This document shows positions 1 through 6,810 of a DNA stretch of 21,505 nucleotides, piece by piece. The notes under the pieces are model-generated. The model did no database searches, was not told the DNA's origin, and worked only from the letters and a program-made list of their open reading frames with translations. The position numbers and the translations under genes are program-made. Source of the stretch: a virus; IMG/VR virus record IMGVR_UViG_3300025127_000338, positions 1 through 21,505 of that record. One strand, 5' to 3'. How positions within the stretch are numbered: position 1 is the first letter of the stretch; each line of letters begins with the position of its first letter.

Positions 1-1612
1 TTGATTCATCGACCGTTGCTGCTCCTATACTTGTAGACGCAGAATTGCCGGTAATTATTACACCAATATCAATTACACTAGACTCTGATGACATGGTCAT
101 TTGTTGTCCAGTTACAGCTTGAAGAATTGAAGTTCCGCCAATTGATGTGCCTTGTGAGGATGTTATTTGTATTCCTGTTGCACTAACATTAGCATCTGCA
201 GTTGTAGTTACGGATCCAATAGATGAAGTGGCTACAGATCCAACAGCAACTGGATTAGATCCTGATAGATCACCCCATTCATTTTCACCCCAGGTGTCAC
301 CACCCCAACCAACTTCAATGATACCATCTCCAACAGCGTTACCTACGGATAAAGTAGATTGTATTCCAGAAACTGTAACACCTAAATCAATTACCTCTTC
401 ACCAATTTGTGAAGTTATTTGTTGACCAGTCATTGTAAGTGTAGATCCGAAAACTACAGAAGCTTCAGAAGATACAGCTGTACCAAAAGTAGGAACATAA
501 TTTTGTTTGAATCCATCACTGAGTTGTGCTCCCCATAAAAATATAGATGAGCTTCCATCACCAGTTCTTGAATAATTACCAAAGCTTGTAATTGTAGGCG
601 TACCAGTATCCGATAAAATAACTTTAGGAAAAATATTAGAACTACCTTGTGTAAAACCTCTTAACGAACATCGATACCATCCGTTACCATATTCCTCAAT
701 TTCAAAAGCTTGAAGACCTCCTGTTGCTCCACTTCCTGAAGCTGTTTGTGTACCAGTTTGTAAATCTATTACTCCGTATAACCAATTTGTAGATCCATTG
801 GCTAAGATAACTATTGCATATCTTCTATCATTATTTTTTAAAAATACACTCCACGTAACTACTTGGTTTGCTGTGTATGAAAGGCCACCTGTTTCATAAA
901 CTTGATGTGTGCCAGTTCCAGAAGTTTCAGCAAGTTGGTCTGCTGTTTTTGTGCCATTTGGTGCAATCGTTGCATCTGCAGTTAATGTTCCTAAATTTTT
1001 TGTCCACGAACTATCATCAAATTTTTCGGAATATGTAATTTGATTTTCTCCTAATACATTAATAGTTGCTGAGACACCTGTAACATCTACATTAGCGTTT
1101 GCGGTAATAGTATTAGTGCCAATTGATGATGTTAATGATACTCCTGTAACCGATACTGGTTGATCATTTTGTGCAGACCAAGCCCCTTGATTCCAAGTTA
1201 AAGCACCCCATGTTGATTGTGTGATATCAAAAATACCACCCATACCAATACCATGCACATAACAAAGATAATAAAAATCTGTTTCGGAGGATGGTGTTAC
1301 CTCAACGTATCTTGTTGTGGCTGCATTAAAATTAGTGGTATTAACGTAGTTAGAATATGTGGTAGCTCCGTCTAAGTAATACGTAACCCCAGAAGTTAAG
1401 TAATCAGATTGACTTGTTGTTGACGAAAAAATTAAAGGGTGATTGTTATTTGAGCTATCGTTTTGATTAAATCTTAATGTTGCTCCTGCAACCCATTCAA
1501 CAGTTCCAGGGCCTGTAGAATTTCTAGCACCATCTAAATAATATACATTTCCGGTGCCGCCTCCATAGAGGTTCCCTGAAGCTACGGTTACTACATAAGT
1601 TCTTTCCGCCAT
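1..1612 (-). CDS. Modular tail/fibre-type virion protein, C-terminus cut by window edge
   Basis: The frame opens at the ATG at 1612 and stays open for 537 codons to base 1 with no stop, so the 3' end lies outside the window. Residues 1-130 form a beta-rich domain resembling a cupredoxin (H58, C117, H120, M124; see findings). Two Trp-containing segments (WGALTWNQGAW, 135-145; WGGDTWGENEWGDLSG, 436-451) flank the middle. Residues 188-376 resemble a carbohydrate-binding jelly roll of the type often seen in phage fibres (ENQITYSEKF at the start, GWYRCSL at 311-317, FLWGAQLSDG at 358-367, NYVPTFG at its end). Short Thr/Ser/Gly modules of the form VTG-x-TSSIG recur at about 154-187, 384-427 and 455-537. 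It lies last in the tail-side gene block, 17 bp after the preceding stop. A GGAG lies very close to the ATG and an AAGG further upstream, so the ribosome site is imperfect. Likely a surface fibre or receptor-contact protein; the exact role is inferred. Confidence 0.8.
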   Translation of the reverse strand, partial: MAERTYVVTVASGNLYGGGTGNVYYLDGARNSTGPGTVEWVAGATLRFNQNDSSNNNHPLIFSSTTSQSDYLTSGVTYYLDGATTYSNYVNTTNFNAATTRYVEVTPSSETDFYYLCYVHGIGMGGIFDITQSTWGALTWNQGAWSAQNDQPVSVTGVSLTSSIGTNTITANANVDVTGVSATINVLGENQITYSEKFDDSSWTKNLGTLTADATIAPNGTKTADQLAETSGTGTHQVYETGGLSYTANQVVTWSVFLKNNDRRYAIVILANGSTNWLYGVIDLQTGTQTASGSGATGGLQAFEIEEYGNGWYRCSLRGFTQGSSNIFPKVILSDTGTPTITSFGNYSRTGDGSSSIFLWGAQLSDGFKQNYVPTFGTAVSSEASVVFGSTLTMTGQQITSQIGEEVIDLGVTVSGIQSTLSVGNAVGDGIIEVGWGGDTWGENEWGDLSGSNPVAVGSVATSSIGSVTTTADANVSATGIQITSSQGTSIGGTSILQAVTGQQMTMSSESSVIDIGVIITGNSASTSIGAATVDES

Positions 1613-1629
1613 AGCTCCAGGACCTTAAA

Positions 1630-2076
1630 TTACGCTAATCTTAATATTGCAGCAGATGTAGTGAAAGCCGGGAACTGAATAGTAAATGTCCCAGAAGTTG
1701 CAGTCTTGTCACCACCAAAATCTAATACAGCGACAGCATCAGTAGTGTTAGAACCACCATCAGTTGTTGTGTTATAGATTAATGCTCCTCTTGCAGTAAG
1801 AGTTACGTTTTGAAATGATAAATCAGCAAAATCAGTAATCGCAACAGAAGATGATACTTTTACTCCTTGATTAACTAACGCTTTACCTCCAGCTGTGTAT
1901 CCAGATGGTGATGAAACTTCGTTTGTAGTCGCGTAGTTTGTAGTTGATTTACCTAAAGTTGCAGATGATGTATACATCGCTAATTTGTAAGTATCAGATG
2001 ATGTATCAAAATCGTGCTTTCCTTGCAGTAACTCTTTTTTAAAAGAGTCACAGATCGCATTTGTTGTTATAGCCAT
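1630..2076 (-). CDS. Conserved phage tail/virion-associated protein, 148 aa
   Basis: This 148-residue protein begins MAITTNAICDSFKKELLQGK, continues with YKLAMYTSSATLG and ends in a beta-rich half with TARGALIYN (about 94-102), AVAVLDFGGDKT and FTIQFPAF. This layout is common in phage proteins encoded beside tail genes and usually annotated as tail or hypothetical proteins. No enzymatic motif is visible. Translation starts at 2076 behind a good Shine-Dalgarno (TAAGGAG). It sits between the second adaptor-like gene and the large fibre-type gene. The position and Thr/Ser-rich beta composition suggest a structural component at the tail tip or fibre base, but no assay-level function is known to me. 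Confidence 0.75.
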   Translation of the reverse strand: MAITTNAICDSFKKELLQGKHDFDTSSDTYKLAMYTSSATLGKSTTNYATTNEVSSPSGYTAGGKALVNQGVKVSSSVAITDFADLSFQNVTLTARGALIYNTTTDGGSNTTDAVAVLDFGGDKTATSGTFTIQFPAFTTSAAILRLA

Positions 2077-2087
2077 AGTTTTTCTCC

Positions 2088-2750
2088 TTAATAAGTTGTG
2101 TTTGGAGTAGGACTTTGGATTTTAATTCTTGGTACTCCATCGTCATATTCCGCACGTCTTCTTCTGCCCATTTGTTGTAGGGCAAAATTTTGTAATTCTT
2201 CATCATACTTGCTTTTATACAGGTTGTATAGATTGTCGGGTCCTTTTAAGTAACTATAAGCCTCTGTTAAAACACCATGTAAGAGCATAGATTCCTGATA
2301 AGTAGATAAAAAAGTATTATTTGTAGATGTGAAATTTGGTGGATCTTTAATATAATTAATTTGCACCGTTAAGGCTGTAGCAGGCATTGGTGCAACTAAA
2401 ATTGTAAAATCATCCCAGTTTGCATAATATTTTGGAGTGCCTTGCGAACCAGTGCTATTAAACTCAGAGATAAAACTTGTATCTCTTTTTTCTAAAAATA
2501 CTCTAGTGCTTCCATCAATGACTTGTACGGATCTAAGTATTAAAGAATCTGAAGGTATAGTTACATATCTATTTCCAGCAGTAAAGTTTGAGGTAGCATA
2601 TTTTCTCAAATCATCATAGTCCACTTTACCAGCTACATCTAACTCAACATGTCTTATAAAATCTTGTATGATTGCATCAGTTAAAACGTTTGAGTCCACT
2701 TCTGTATAGTTTCTTACTTGTGTCAAAAAATTTGCGTGTGTTATAGCCAT
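2088..2750 (-). CDS. Probable neck/adaptor (tail tubular A-like) protein, 220 aa
   Basis: A 220-residue protein with an N-terminal helical part (MAITHANFLTQVRNYTEV), a central beta region (NRYVTIPSDSLILRSVQV, then GTPKYYANWDDFTILVAPMP at about 104-123) and a C-terminal helical part (LLHGVLTEAYSYLKGPDNLY). It ends in an Arg-rich patch (GRRRRAEYDDG). The helix-beta-helix plan and gene position fit head-to-tail connector proteins of short-tailed phages, such as T7 gp11-like or related adaptors. Its ATG overlaps the preceding gene's TAA by one base (TAATG), suggesting coupled translation. It is followed by a gene with its own strong ribosome site. The family assignment comes from pattern recognition, not a search. 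Confidence 0.65.
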   Translation of the reverse strand: MAITHANFLTQVRNYTEVDSNVLTDAIIQDFIRHVELDVAGKVDYDDLRKYATSNFTAGNRYVTIPSDSLILRSVQVIDGSTRVFLEKRDTSFISEFNSTGSQGTPKYYANWDDFTILVAPMPATALTVQINYIKDPPNFTSTNNTFLSTYQESMLLHGVLTEAYSYLKGPDNLYNLYKSKYDEELQNFALQQMGRRRRAEYDDGVPRIKIQSPTPNTTY

Positions 2751-3190
2751 TATGTTATACTAACCTCCACTTTTCCTATTAAAGATAATAATTCTCTTCT
2801 TCTATTTTGTAATGCAGGATCCTCAGGAATCATGCTGTGTAATGTTGATGTAACTCCATTTCTTGTTATTTGAAAATCTTGTGTTTTGAAAGCAAAATCA
2901 CCGGGTAATGATAAATTTGCAACACCTACTGATGCTCCACCAGAATCTGATATTGTAACATCTTCAGAAAATTTTACAGAAGGTTGTTGAAATTTCATAT
3001 TTCTAGAATTTTGTAATGCTATTGCATCTGCAGTAGTTCGTCTTCTTCTAATTTGAGGATGTTTTGGTTCAAATTCTGATATGTGTACTAAAGATCCATT
3101 CCACTCCTTTACCATTTCTACATAAGGAAATGCTTGACCAGATCTATCTGATATAGCTTGAGATCTCTTACCTGTTGCGTACTTTGCCAT
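2750..3190 (-). CDS. Conserved small virion/neck protein, 146 aa
   Basis: This 146-residue protein starts with a basic stretch and the conserved-looking segment SDRSGQAFPYVEMVKEWNGS followed by LVHISEFEPKHPQ (about 34-46). That N-terminal signature is frequent among marine phage structural-module proteins. The rest is Ser/Val-rich with a C-terminal Arg/Leu helix (NRRRELLSLIGKVEV). There is no membrane segment or catalytic motif. It starts directly at the TAG of the adaptor gene (TAGATG) with an AGGA about six bases upstream. Being sandwiched between two adaptor-like genes, it is probably a head-completion or neck component. The exact role is unknown. Confidence 0.65.
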   Translation of the reverse strand: MAKYATGKRSQAISDRSGQAFPYVEMVKEWNGSLVHISEFEPKHPQIRRRRTTADAIALQNSRNMKFQQPSVKFSEDVTISDSGGASVGVANLSLPGDFAFKTQDFQITRNGVTSTLHSMIPEDPALQNRRRELLSLIGKVEVSIT

Positions 3191-3886
3191 CTATAATCCT
3201 GTCGGGTAAAATGATTGTGGTGTAATAAATGTAGATGTTCTTTGACCATCTTCATCTAATGCTCTTTTTAATTCATCTTCGTAAACTAATTTATTTTGTT
3301 GAACCAATTGCGGTGCTTTTTTCATTGCTAAATAATAAGCTAAACCAGCACACATACATGGCAAAAATCTGTATGCAACGTCAGCATCATTTGTATATGC
3401 CCCTGCATCTTCAATTCTTTTAATTACATAATATTTTAGAGTTGTATAAGTATTTAAATCAGGTGCTTGATATAAATAAATTTTTGGAGTTTTCTCTCTC
3501 TCCACATAATATTGTGATGGTTGTCCCAAAGCTAGTTTGTTAGGTAAAGCAGCATAAGCTGATCTATCAATTTTAGTTAAAGATACATCTTGAGTATCTG
3601 CATTATCAGACGCTGTTGCCGTTGTGGAAACAAATGCTTCTAATACATCACTTACATTTGATGTTACAGAATATTCTGCTTGACCACTAACTAAAGCGTT
3701 AGAATGAAGATCTACCTTCCATAAATGTATGCCTCTGTTGCCCCATTCTGCAAATAGTAAATTTAAACTTCTTCTAGCTGATCTTAAATCGTAACCAGAA
3801 TTAGTAGATAGACCACATCTTTCATAACCTTCATCTATTATCTCATCTATATTTAAATTAAACGATACTGTTCCTGATGTTGCCAT
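3191..3886 (-). CDS. Probable P22 gp4-like head-to-tail adaptor, 231 aa
   Basis: The 231-residue product opens with NIDEIIDEGYERCGL and RSARRSLNLLFAEWGNRGIH (about 35-54), a helical bundle layout typical of phage tail accessory/adaptor proteins of the P22 gp4 kind. A beta section (LVSGQAEYSVTSNV) and a C-terminal helical part (CAGLAYYLAMKKAPQL) follow. In short-tailed phages these proteins dock below the portal ring. The ATG overlaps the upstream TAA (TAATG). Together with the next two genes it forms a contiguous connector block, consistent with the P22-like portal found at 15-17 kb. The assignment is by motif layout and context; another neck protein family cannot be excluded. Confidence 0.65.
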   Translation of the reverse strand: MATSGTVSFNLNIDEIIDEGYERCGLSTNSGYDLRSARRSLNLLFAEWGNRGIHLWKVDLHSNALVSGQAEYSVTSNVSDVLEAFVSTTATASDNADTQDVSLTKIDRSAYAALPNKLALGQPSQYYVEREKTPKIYLYQAPDLNTYTTLKYYVIKRIEDAGAYTNDADVAYRFLPCMCAGLAYYLAMKKAPQLVQQNKLVYEDELKRALDEDGQRTSTFITPQSFYPTGL

Positions 3887-4185
3887 TATATTTTAAATCC
3901 TTTCAACATTGATCCATAATATTTTTCGTAACTTTTATTTGATATTTTTGTGCCATCTATATCTGATTTTATGTAACTACCTGTGTAAGGTTCTTGTTTC
4001 ATTTGACCTTTTCCTGGTGCTTTAGATACAGATTGACTAAACATAGCTCTACCCATAGCAGCTTTTTCAACACCTTTTATTTTACCTTTATTTTTTGATG
4101 CGTAGAAAACTGATTCACCCTCTTTTTTGCCATATTGTTGTTTCATGGCTTTCATAATTTTTTTACCTTTTTTATTAAGTGGCAT
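3886..4185 (-). CDS. Small basic phage protein of unknown function, 99 aa
   Basis: A 99-residue, strongly basic protein starting MPLNKKGKKIMKAMKQQYGK followed by GESVFYASKNKGKIKGVEK. This N-terminal segment (GKKEGESVFYASKNKG) is recurrent in marine and podovirus-like genomes, usually as a stand-alone hypothetical protein. No membrane span or catalytic motif is seen. It has a strong ribosome site (TAAGGAG) at 4185 and couples by TAATG to the adaptor gene. It is the first gene after a 43-bp AT-rich gap following the oxygenase gene. It could be a minor virion or DNA-binding protein; the function is unknown. Confidence 0.65.
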   Translation of the reverse strand: MPLNKKGKKIMKAMKQQYGKKEGESVFYASKNKGKIKGVEKAAMGRAMFSQSVSKAPGKGQMKQEPYTGSYIKSDIDGTKISNKSYEKYYGSMLKGFKI

Positions 4186-4228
4186 GTTTACTCCTTAAAT
4201 ATATAATATAACACTTTTGTGGCTAAAT

Positions 4229-4858
4229 CTACAACCTGATCAGGCTATCATTCCTACCAATTTGTCCAATTGGCTTAATATTCATGGCGATAGAATATCT
4301 ATCTTGATCTCCGAAATAATAGAAAATTCTATGTTTTAAATAGCTAGGAAAAACTATTAAATCACCCTTTTTTACATTTTGCCTACAAATATTGTTAAAA
4401 AAGAAACTATCTAATGGCTCTTTATTTATATCCCATGGTAAAATTTGTGGTCTTACGAATTCTATTTTTATATCATCTTCTATTGTTCCAGATGGGTAAT
4501 AAACAGCACTTAACCAATAATTAGCATGATAATGAGTTTCTGAAAAACCTTGATTTTTAACTAGGGTAGACCAACTATTTTGTATTTCAAAATCTTGATT
4601 TATACCCATATCTTTTAAACCATCTTTAATTATATTTTTTAATTTTTCTTTTATTAAATCACCATACGTTAAGATTGAAAAAATATTTTTATTTTTAGAT
4701 ATCAAAGATTTAGTGATGTTTTGCATATTTGTATCATCATCACAAAACTCATATTGTAATTTTTTTAAGTCTTTTAAAATTAACTCATTGTTTAATTCAA
4801 GATCTTCAAAGTACAAAAACCACTCAGAAAAAGGAATAACCGTATTTTTTTTCATCAA
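4229..4858 (-). CDS. 2-oxoglutarate/Fe(II)-dependent oxygenase-like protein, 209 aa
   Basis: Residues 95-197 carry the pattern of putative 2OG-Fe(II) oxygenases. ETHYHANYWLSAVYYP (107-122) has the His-x-His segment (H109/H111). KKGDLIVFPSYLKH (163-176) holds the distal metal-ligand candidate H176, and DRYSIAMNI (186-194) carries the likely 2OG-binding R187. Such enzymes couple decarboxylation of 2-oxoglutarate to hydroxylation of a substrate; the substrate here cannot be told. The N-terminal ~90 residues are helical and Lys/Asn-rich. The start codon overlaps the upstream peptidase stop (ATGA); a second ATG follows immediately at 4855. Oxygenases of this type are known as cargo in marine phages, where roles in nucleic-acid or surface modification have been proposed. 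Confidence 0.8.
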   Translation of the reverse strand: MMKKNTVIPFSEWFLYFEDLELNNELILKDLKKLQYEFCDDDTNMQNITKSLISKNKNIFSILTYGDLIKEKLKNIIKDGLKDMGINQDFEIQNSWSTLVKNQGFSETHYHANYWLSAVYYPSGTIEDDIKIEFVRPQILPWDINKEPLDSFFFNNICRQNVKKGDLIVFPSYLKHRIFYYFGDQDRYSIAMNIKPIGQIGRNDSLIRL

Positions 4859-5331
4859 ACTAAATCAGTGGCTTTACCTAATATTGGTTTGTATTTTGTT
4901 TTTCCTTCTGATTTATATGCGTGTAAAAATGATGCTCTTGGTGTTCCATCAACCCAACTACAATGAATCCACCCGCTGTTGGGTTCTCCTGGAGTATAGA
5001 ACTCGAGGATTAGCTGGTCTGGCGTAAGGTTTGATTTTATCCAATCAAAAAGCTCAGCGTTATCCACACCAACACATTCAAAGTCTGCGGCCTCTGCGCG
5101 TGCATGCTGCGAATTTACAGAACTTCCAATAGCAGTGCATAATTCTGGGCTACGGAATCCGCTAGTCACCTTAACCCTGCCAAAGTGATCCCGAACTGGT
5201 TGAAGAATATTTTCACATAGTAATTTTAATTTTTCTATTTGATCAGCATTAGGATTATTATCAATACCCTTCCTAATCGCTGTGTCTGATTTAGTTAGCT
5301 CTAACAAACTAAAGTTTCGTGTCAAATTCAT
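4855..5331 (-). CDS. M15-type D-Ala-D-Ala peptidase, probable endolysin, 158 aa
   Basis: A compact single-domain peptidoglycan peptidase of the M15A/peptidase_M15_3 type. Visible motifs are RVKVTSGFRSPELCTAIGSS (52-71), the zinc-binding SQHARAEAAD (S74, H76, D83), LILEFY with E110 as candidate catalytic acid, and GWIHCSW with the third zinc ligand H123. These enzymes cut the stem-peptide cross-link of the cell wall. No signal peptide or membrane anchor is present, so export would need a holin or another pore. Its length of about 150 residues fits stand-alone phage endolysins. The ATG overlaps the preceding gene (ATGA) and has a GGAGG ribosome site inside that gene. The neighbouring small membrane and amphipathic proteins support a lysis role. 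Confidence 0.85.
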   Translation of the reverse strand: MNLTRNFSLLELTKSDTAIRKGIDNNPNADQIEKLKLLCENILQPVRDHFGRVKVTSGFRSPELCTAIGSSVNSQHARAEAADFECVGVDNAELFDWIKSNLTPDQLILEFYTPGEPNSGWIHCSWVDGTPRASFLHAYKSEGKTKYKPILGKATDLV

Positions 5332-5972
5332 TTTTTTTCCTCCATTTCATAAAACATTTTATCAGAGTCTTCTGTAACCATCTTTGTGTCCTCTGCATCC
5401 CAATAAGTATTTTGGACTTTATAGTCAGGCCAAGTGTTATCAGTAGTGTAGCTATTAACGTGCCACAAAAGGCGATTATTAGGCTGAGCTGCAAAATTAC
5501 CGTTATTAAGAGCCAGTATATGTGCACACTTATGTTCTTGAGGTATTTCAGAATGTTCCACATCCAAGATATTAGTGTCTGGATGAGCCCAGTCAATAGT
5601 AAATAAATATTGTCCATGATAAAACTTTTTATCCAGCCCCAAAAATTTACCATTTATACCATCCAACCAATCAAAGCAATGAACACTAGGCCAATAGCTA
5701 AAACAATTCCACAACTCCAACTGCTGAACCGACATATCCGGCACTTCGGCTCTAGAAAAACGTTTTTGGAAAAACGCTGAGATAGGCAACCTCCAATAGC
5801 ACGCACCATTGGGTAACATAATGTTAAATAATAATGCACGACCTGAAATGGAAGTAAGGCCAAAGATAACGCAGTCACTATAAAGTTTTTTATATTTTTC
5901 TTCCATGTCATAGAGATATTCTTTTCTAACTTTACAATATATGGGAGGAATGTTTGCGTTCAGATAAGCCAT
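5328..5972 (-). CDS. Conserved phage protein of unknown function, 214 aa
   Basis: A 214-residue protein rich in Trp, Tyr, Phe and Cys, opening MAYLNANIPPIYCKVRKEYL and followed by CVIFGLTSISGRALLFNIML (34-53) and ACYWRLPISAFF. The middle has QLELWNCFSYW and the C-terminal half YLFTIDWAHP and NRLLWHVNSYTTDNTWPDYK. I recognise this as a conserved hypothetical protein recurring in marine and cyanophage genomes, but its function is not known to me. No transmembrane helix is evident. It starts inside the 45-aa gene upstream with GGAGGG about 12 bases before the ATG, and its stop overlaps the peptidase start (ATGA). Frames on the same strand inside it encode hydrophobic strings but have no ribosome sites and are treated as shadows. 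Confidence 0.75.
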   Translation of the reverse strand: MAYLNANIPPIYCKVRKEYLYDMEEKYKKLYSDCVIFGLTSISGRALLFNIMLPNGACYWRLPISAFFQKRFSRAEVPDMSVQQLELWNCFSYWPSVHCFDWLDGINGKFLGLDKKFYHGQYLFTIDWAHPDTNILDVEHSEIPQEHKCAHILALNNGNFAAQPNNRLLWHVNSYTTDNTWPDYKVQNTYWDAEDTKMVTEDSDKMFYEMEEKK

Positions 5973-6069
5973 TTTTATATTTTTCCCTCCAATAATTTTT
6001 TCTTTCTAAAAGTCTAATACGTTTTTCTAGTATATCAAATCCTAATAATTTTTTTAATAAATTTATCAT
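5932..6069 (-). CDS. Candidate 45-aa cationic amphipathic small protein
   Basis: A 45-codon frame begins at an ATG sharing one base with the TAA of the upstream gene (TAATG at 6071-6067), the same junction used elsewhere in this operon. The product opens MINLLKKLLGFDILEKRIRL and continues LERKNYWREKYKN, giving a long amphipathic helix with many Lys/Arg and a heptad-like Leu/Ile pattern. It overlaps the start of the 214-aa gene by 41 bases and carries that gene's ribosome site. It fills the otherwise empty 97 bases between two genes. Support is junction type, composition and gap-filling; no homology can be claimed. It could be a membrane-surface peptide or a small coiled-coil partner of the lysis-region proteins. 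Confidence 0.5.
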   Translation of the reverse strand: MINLLKKLLGFDILEKRIRLLERKNYWREKYKNGLSERKHSSHIL

Positions 6070-6284
6070 TATTCTATAATTAATTTTTTGATACTTTTAC
6101 TACCATCTATGTTCAATTCTAATTCTGCAGAACCCTTCCAGCATTTGTAGGTTACCGATTCAGAATATTCACGTTCCGCGTGACGCTTGCCTCGTAAACA
6201 TTGTGCCATACCATCAACCTGCAAACGAGCTTCTTTAATTTCTGCGTTTACAAACATCAGGAGGGCTACCACACTTTCAATCAT
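6069..6284 (-). CDS. Small predicted secreted protein with two cysteines, 71 aa
   Basis: The 71-residue product begins with a short hydrophobic stretch (MIESVVALLMFVNA, with a possible cleavage after VNA). A soluble part follows with C29 and C48, and a C-terminal beta-like end (AELELNIDGSKSIKKLIIE). The pattern cys-x-RGKR... to YKC... to DGSKSIKKL is one I associate with small hypothetical proteins of marine phages. A disulfide between the two Cys in the periplasm is plausible. No lipobox precedes either Cys, so it is not a typical outer-membrane spanin. Its start overlaps the upstream gene by four bases (ATGA). The neighbours are a membrane-anchored coiled-coil protein and small amphipathic genes. 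The function is unknown, possibly envelope-related. Confidence 0.65.
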   Translation of the reverse strand: MIESVVALLMFVNAEIKEARLQVDGMAQCLRGKRHAEREYSESVTYKCWKGSAELELNIDGSKSIKKLIIE

Positions 6285-6703
6285 TGTCCGTTACCATTTT
6301 TGTAGTGCATGTCTCTAGCCTCGTCTTTTAAATTTTCTATATCTTCTAAGACTTTATCCATTTGTTTTCTTAAAAATTCTATATTAACTTTATTTAATGC
6401 CATAGACTCTATGTGTTTGTTTAACTTGTCTGTGGTCTTATAAAGATCCTCGATCATCATGAACTGCTCAGAATCTGCGGGCAATGATCCTAATTGTCCA
6501 CGTGGCCACTTAATTCTAAACTCTGTGTTTTCTTCCAGATCTTTCTCCATAATCTGTATACGAGTGTCTGCAACATTAAGACGTTCTATAATTTGAAAGT
6601 AACCCATAGTGCCAAGTGCTACGATGACGATCAGCGAGGCAACCGTCTTCATAGGCATCTGCACGGCTGCCTCTTCCGATATGTTGAGAGGTTTTTTACT
6701 CAT
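6281..6703 (-). CDS. Membrane-anchored coiled-coil protein, 140 aa (spanin-like topology)
   Basis: Residues 1-16 are cytoplasmic-like. Residues 17-38 (KTVASLIVIVALGTMGYF) form one transmembrane helix. The rest (40-135) is a charged, mostly helical region with two coiled-coil stretches separated by FRIKWPRGQLGSLPAD (about 62-77). That central segment recurs in marine phage hypothetical proteins. The topology (N-terminal anchor, long periplasmic coiled coil) is that of an inner-membrane spanin, but the size and central motif are not diagnostic. The ATG shares a base with the TAA of the 35-aa gene (TAATG), and the stop overlaps the next start (ATGA). The position near the peptidase supports an envelope role. 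No name is assigned. Confidence 0.7.
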   Translation of the reverse strand: MSKKPLNISEEAAVQMPMKTVASLIVIVALGTMGYFQIIERLNVADTRIQIMEKDLEENTEFRIKWPRGQLGSLPADSEQFMMIEDLYKTTDKLNKHIESMALNKVNIEFLRKQMDKVLEDIENLKDEARDMHYKNGNGQ

Positions 6704-6810
6704 TATTTAATATAACCTGGTTCTAAGAAGATAGCCAGAAGACATAATAATATAACTAACAGTGCTGTGAACCTGTAATCCATCCTGGCTATCTCCATAA
6801 CTTTATCCAT
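6703..6810 (-). CDS. Candidate 35-aa single-span membrane protein
   Basis: A 35-codon frame starts at 6810 inside the end of the upstream gene (start ATGGATAA contains that gene's TAA). It ends in TAATG, sharing a base with the next start. The first 14 residues (MDKVMEIARMDYRF) are charged, followed by an uninterrupted hydrophobic helix (TALLVILLCLLAIFLEPG) and a short tail. Tight coupling on both sides and a perfect fit into an 87-base gap argue for a real gene. Small single-span proteins beside phage wall hydrolases can be holins, pinholins, antiholins or lysis regulators; which applies here is unknown. Confidence 0.65.
   Translation of the reverse strand: MDKVMEIARMDYRFTALLVILLCLLAIFLEPGYIK

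Noticed and set aside
147-425. Open frame on the plus strand, Pro/Thr-rich
   Set aside because: It is antisense to the fibre-type gene, has no ribosome site, and its composition is the mirror of the repeat codons.
4205-4234. Possible promoter (TTGTAG, 18-base spacer, TATATT) before the 99-aa gene, minus strand
   Set aside because: The -35 match is poor, it overlaps the oxygenase stop, and chance matches are common in such AT-rich sequence.
5309-5911. Two hydrophobic minus-strand frames (85 and 114 codons) inside the 214-aa gene
   Set aside because: They lie out of frame within a better-supported gene, lack ribosome sites, and their hydrophobicity is expected from AT-rich alternate frames.
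6069-6703. Classic i-spanin/o-spanin pair (140-aa and 71-aa genes)
   Set aside because: The 140-aa protein has a suitable topology, but the 71-aa partner lacks a lipobox before either Cys, so the pair cannot be called spanins by sequence.
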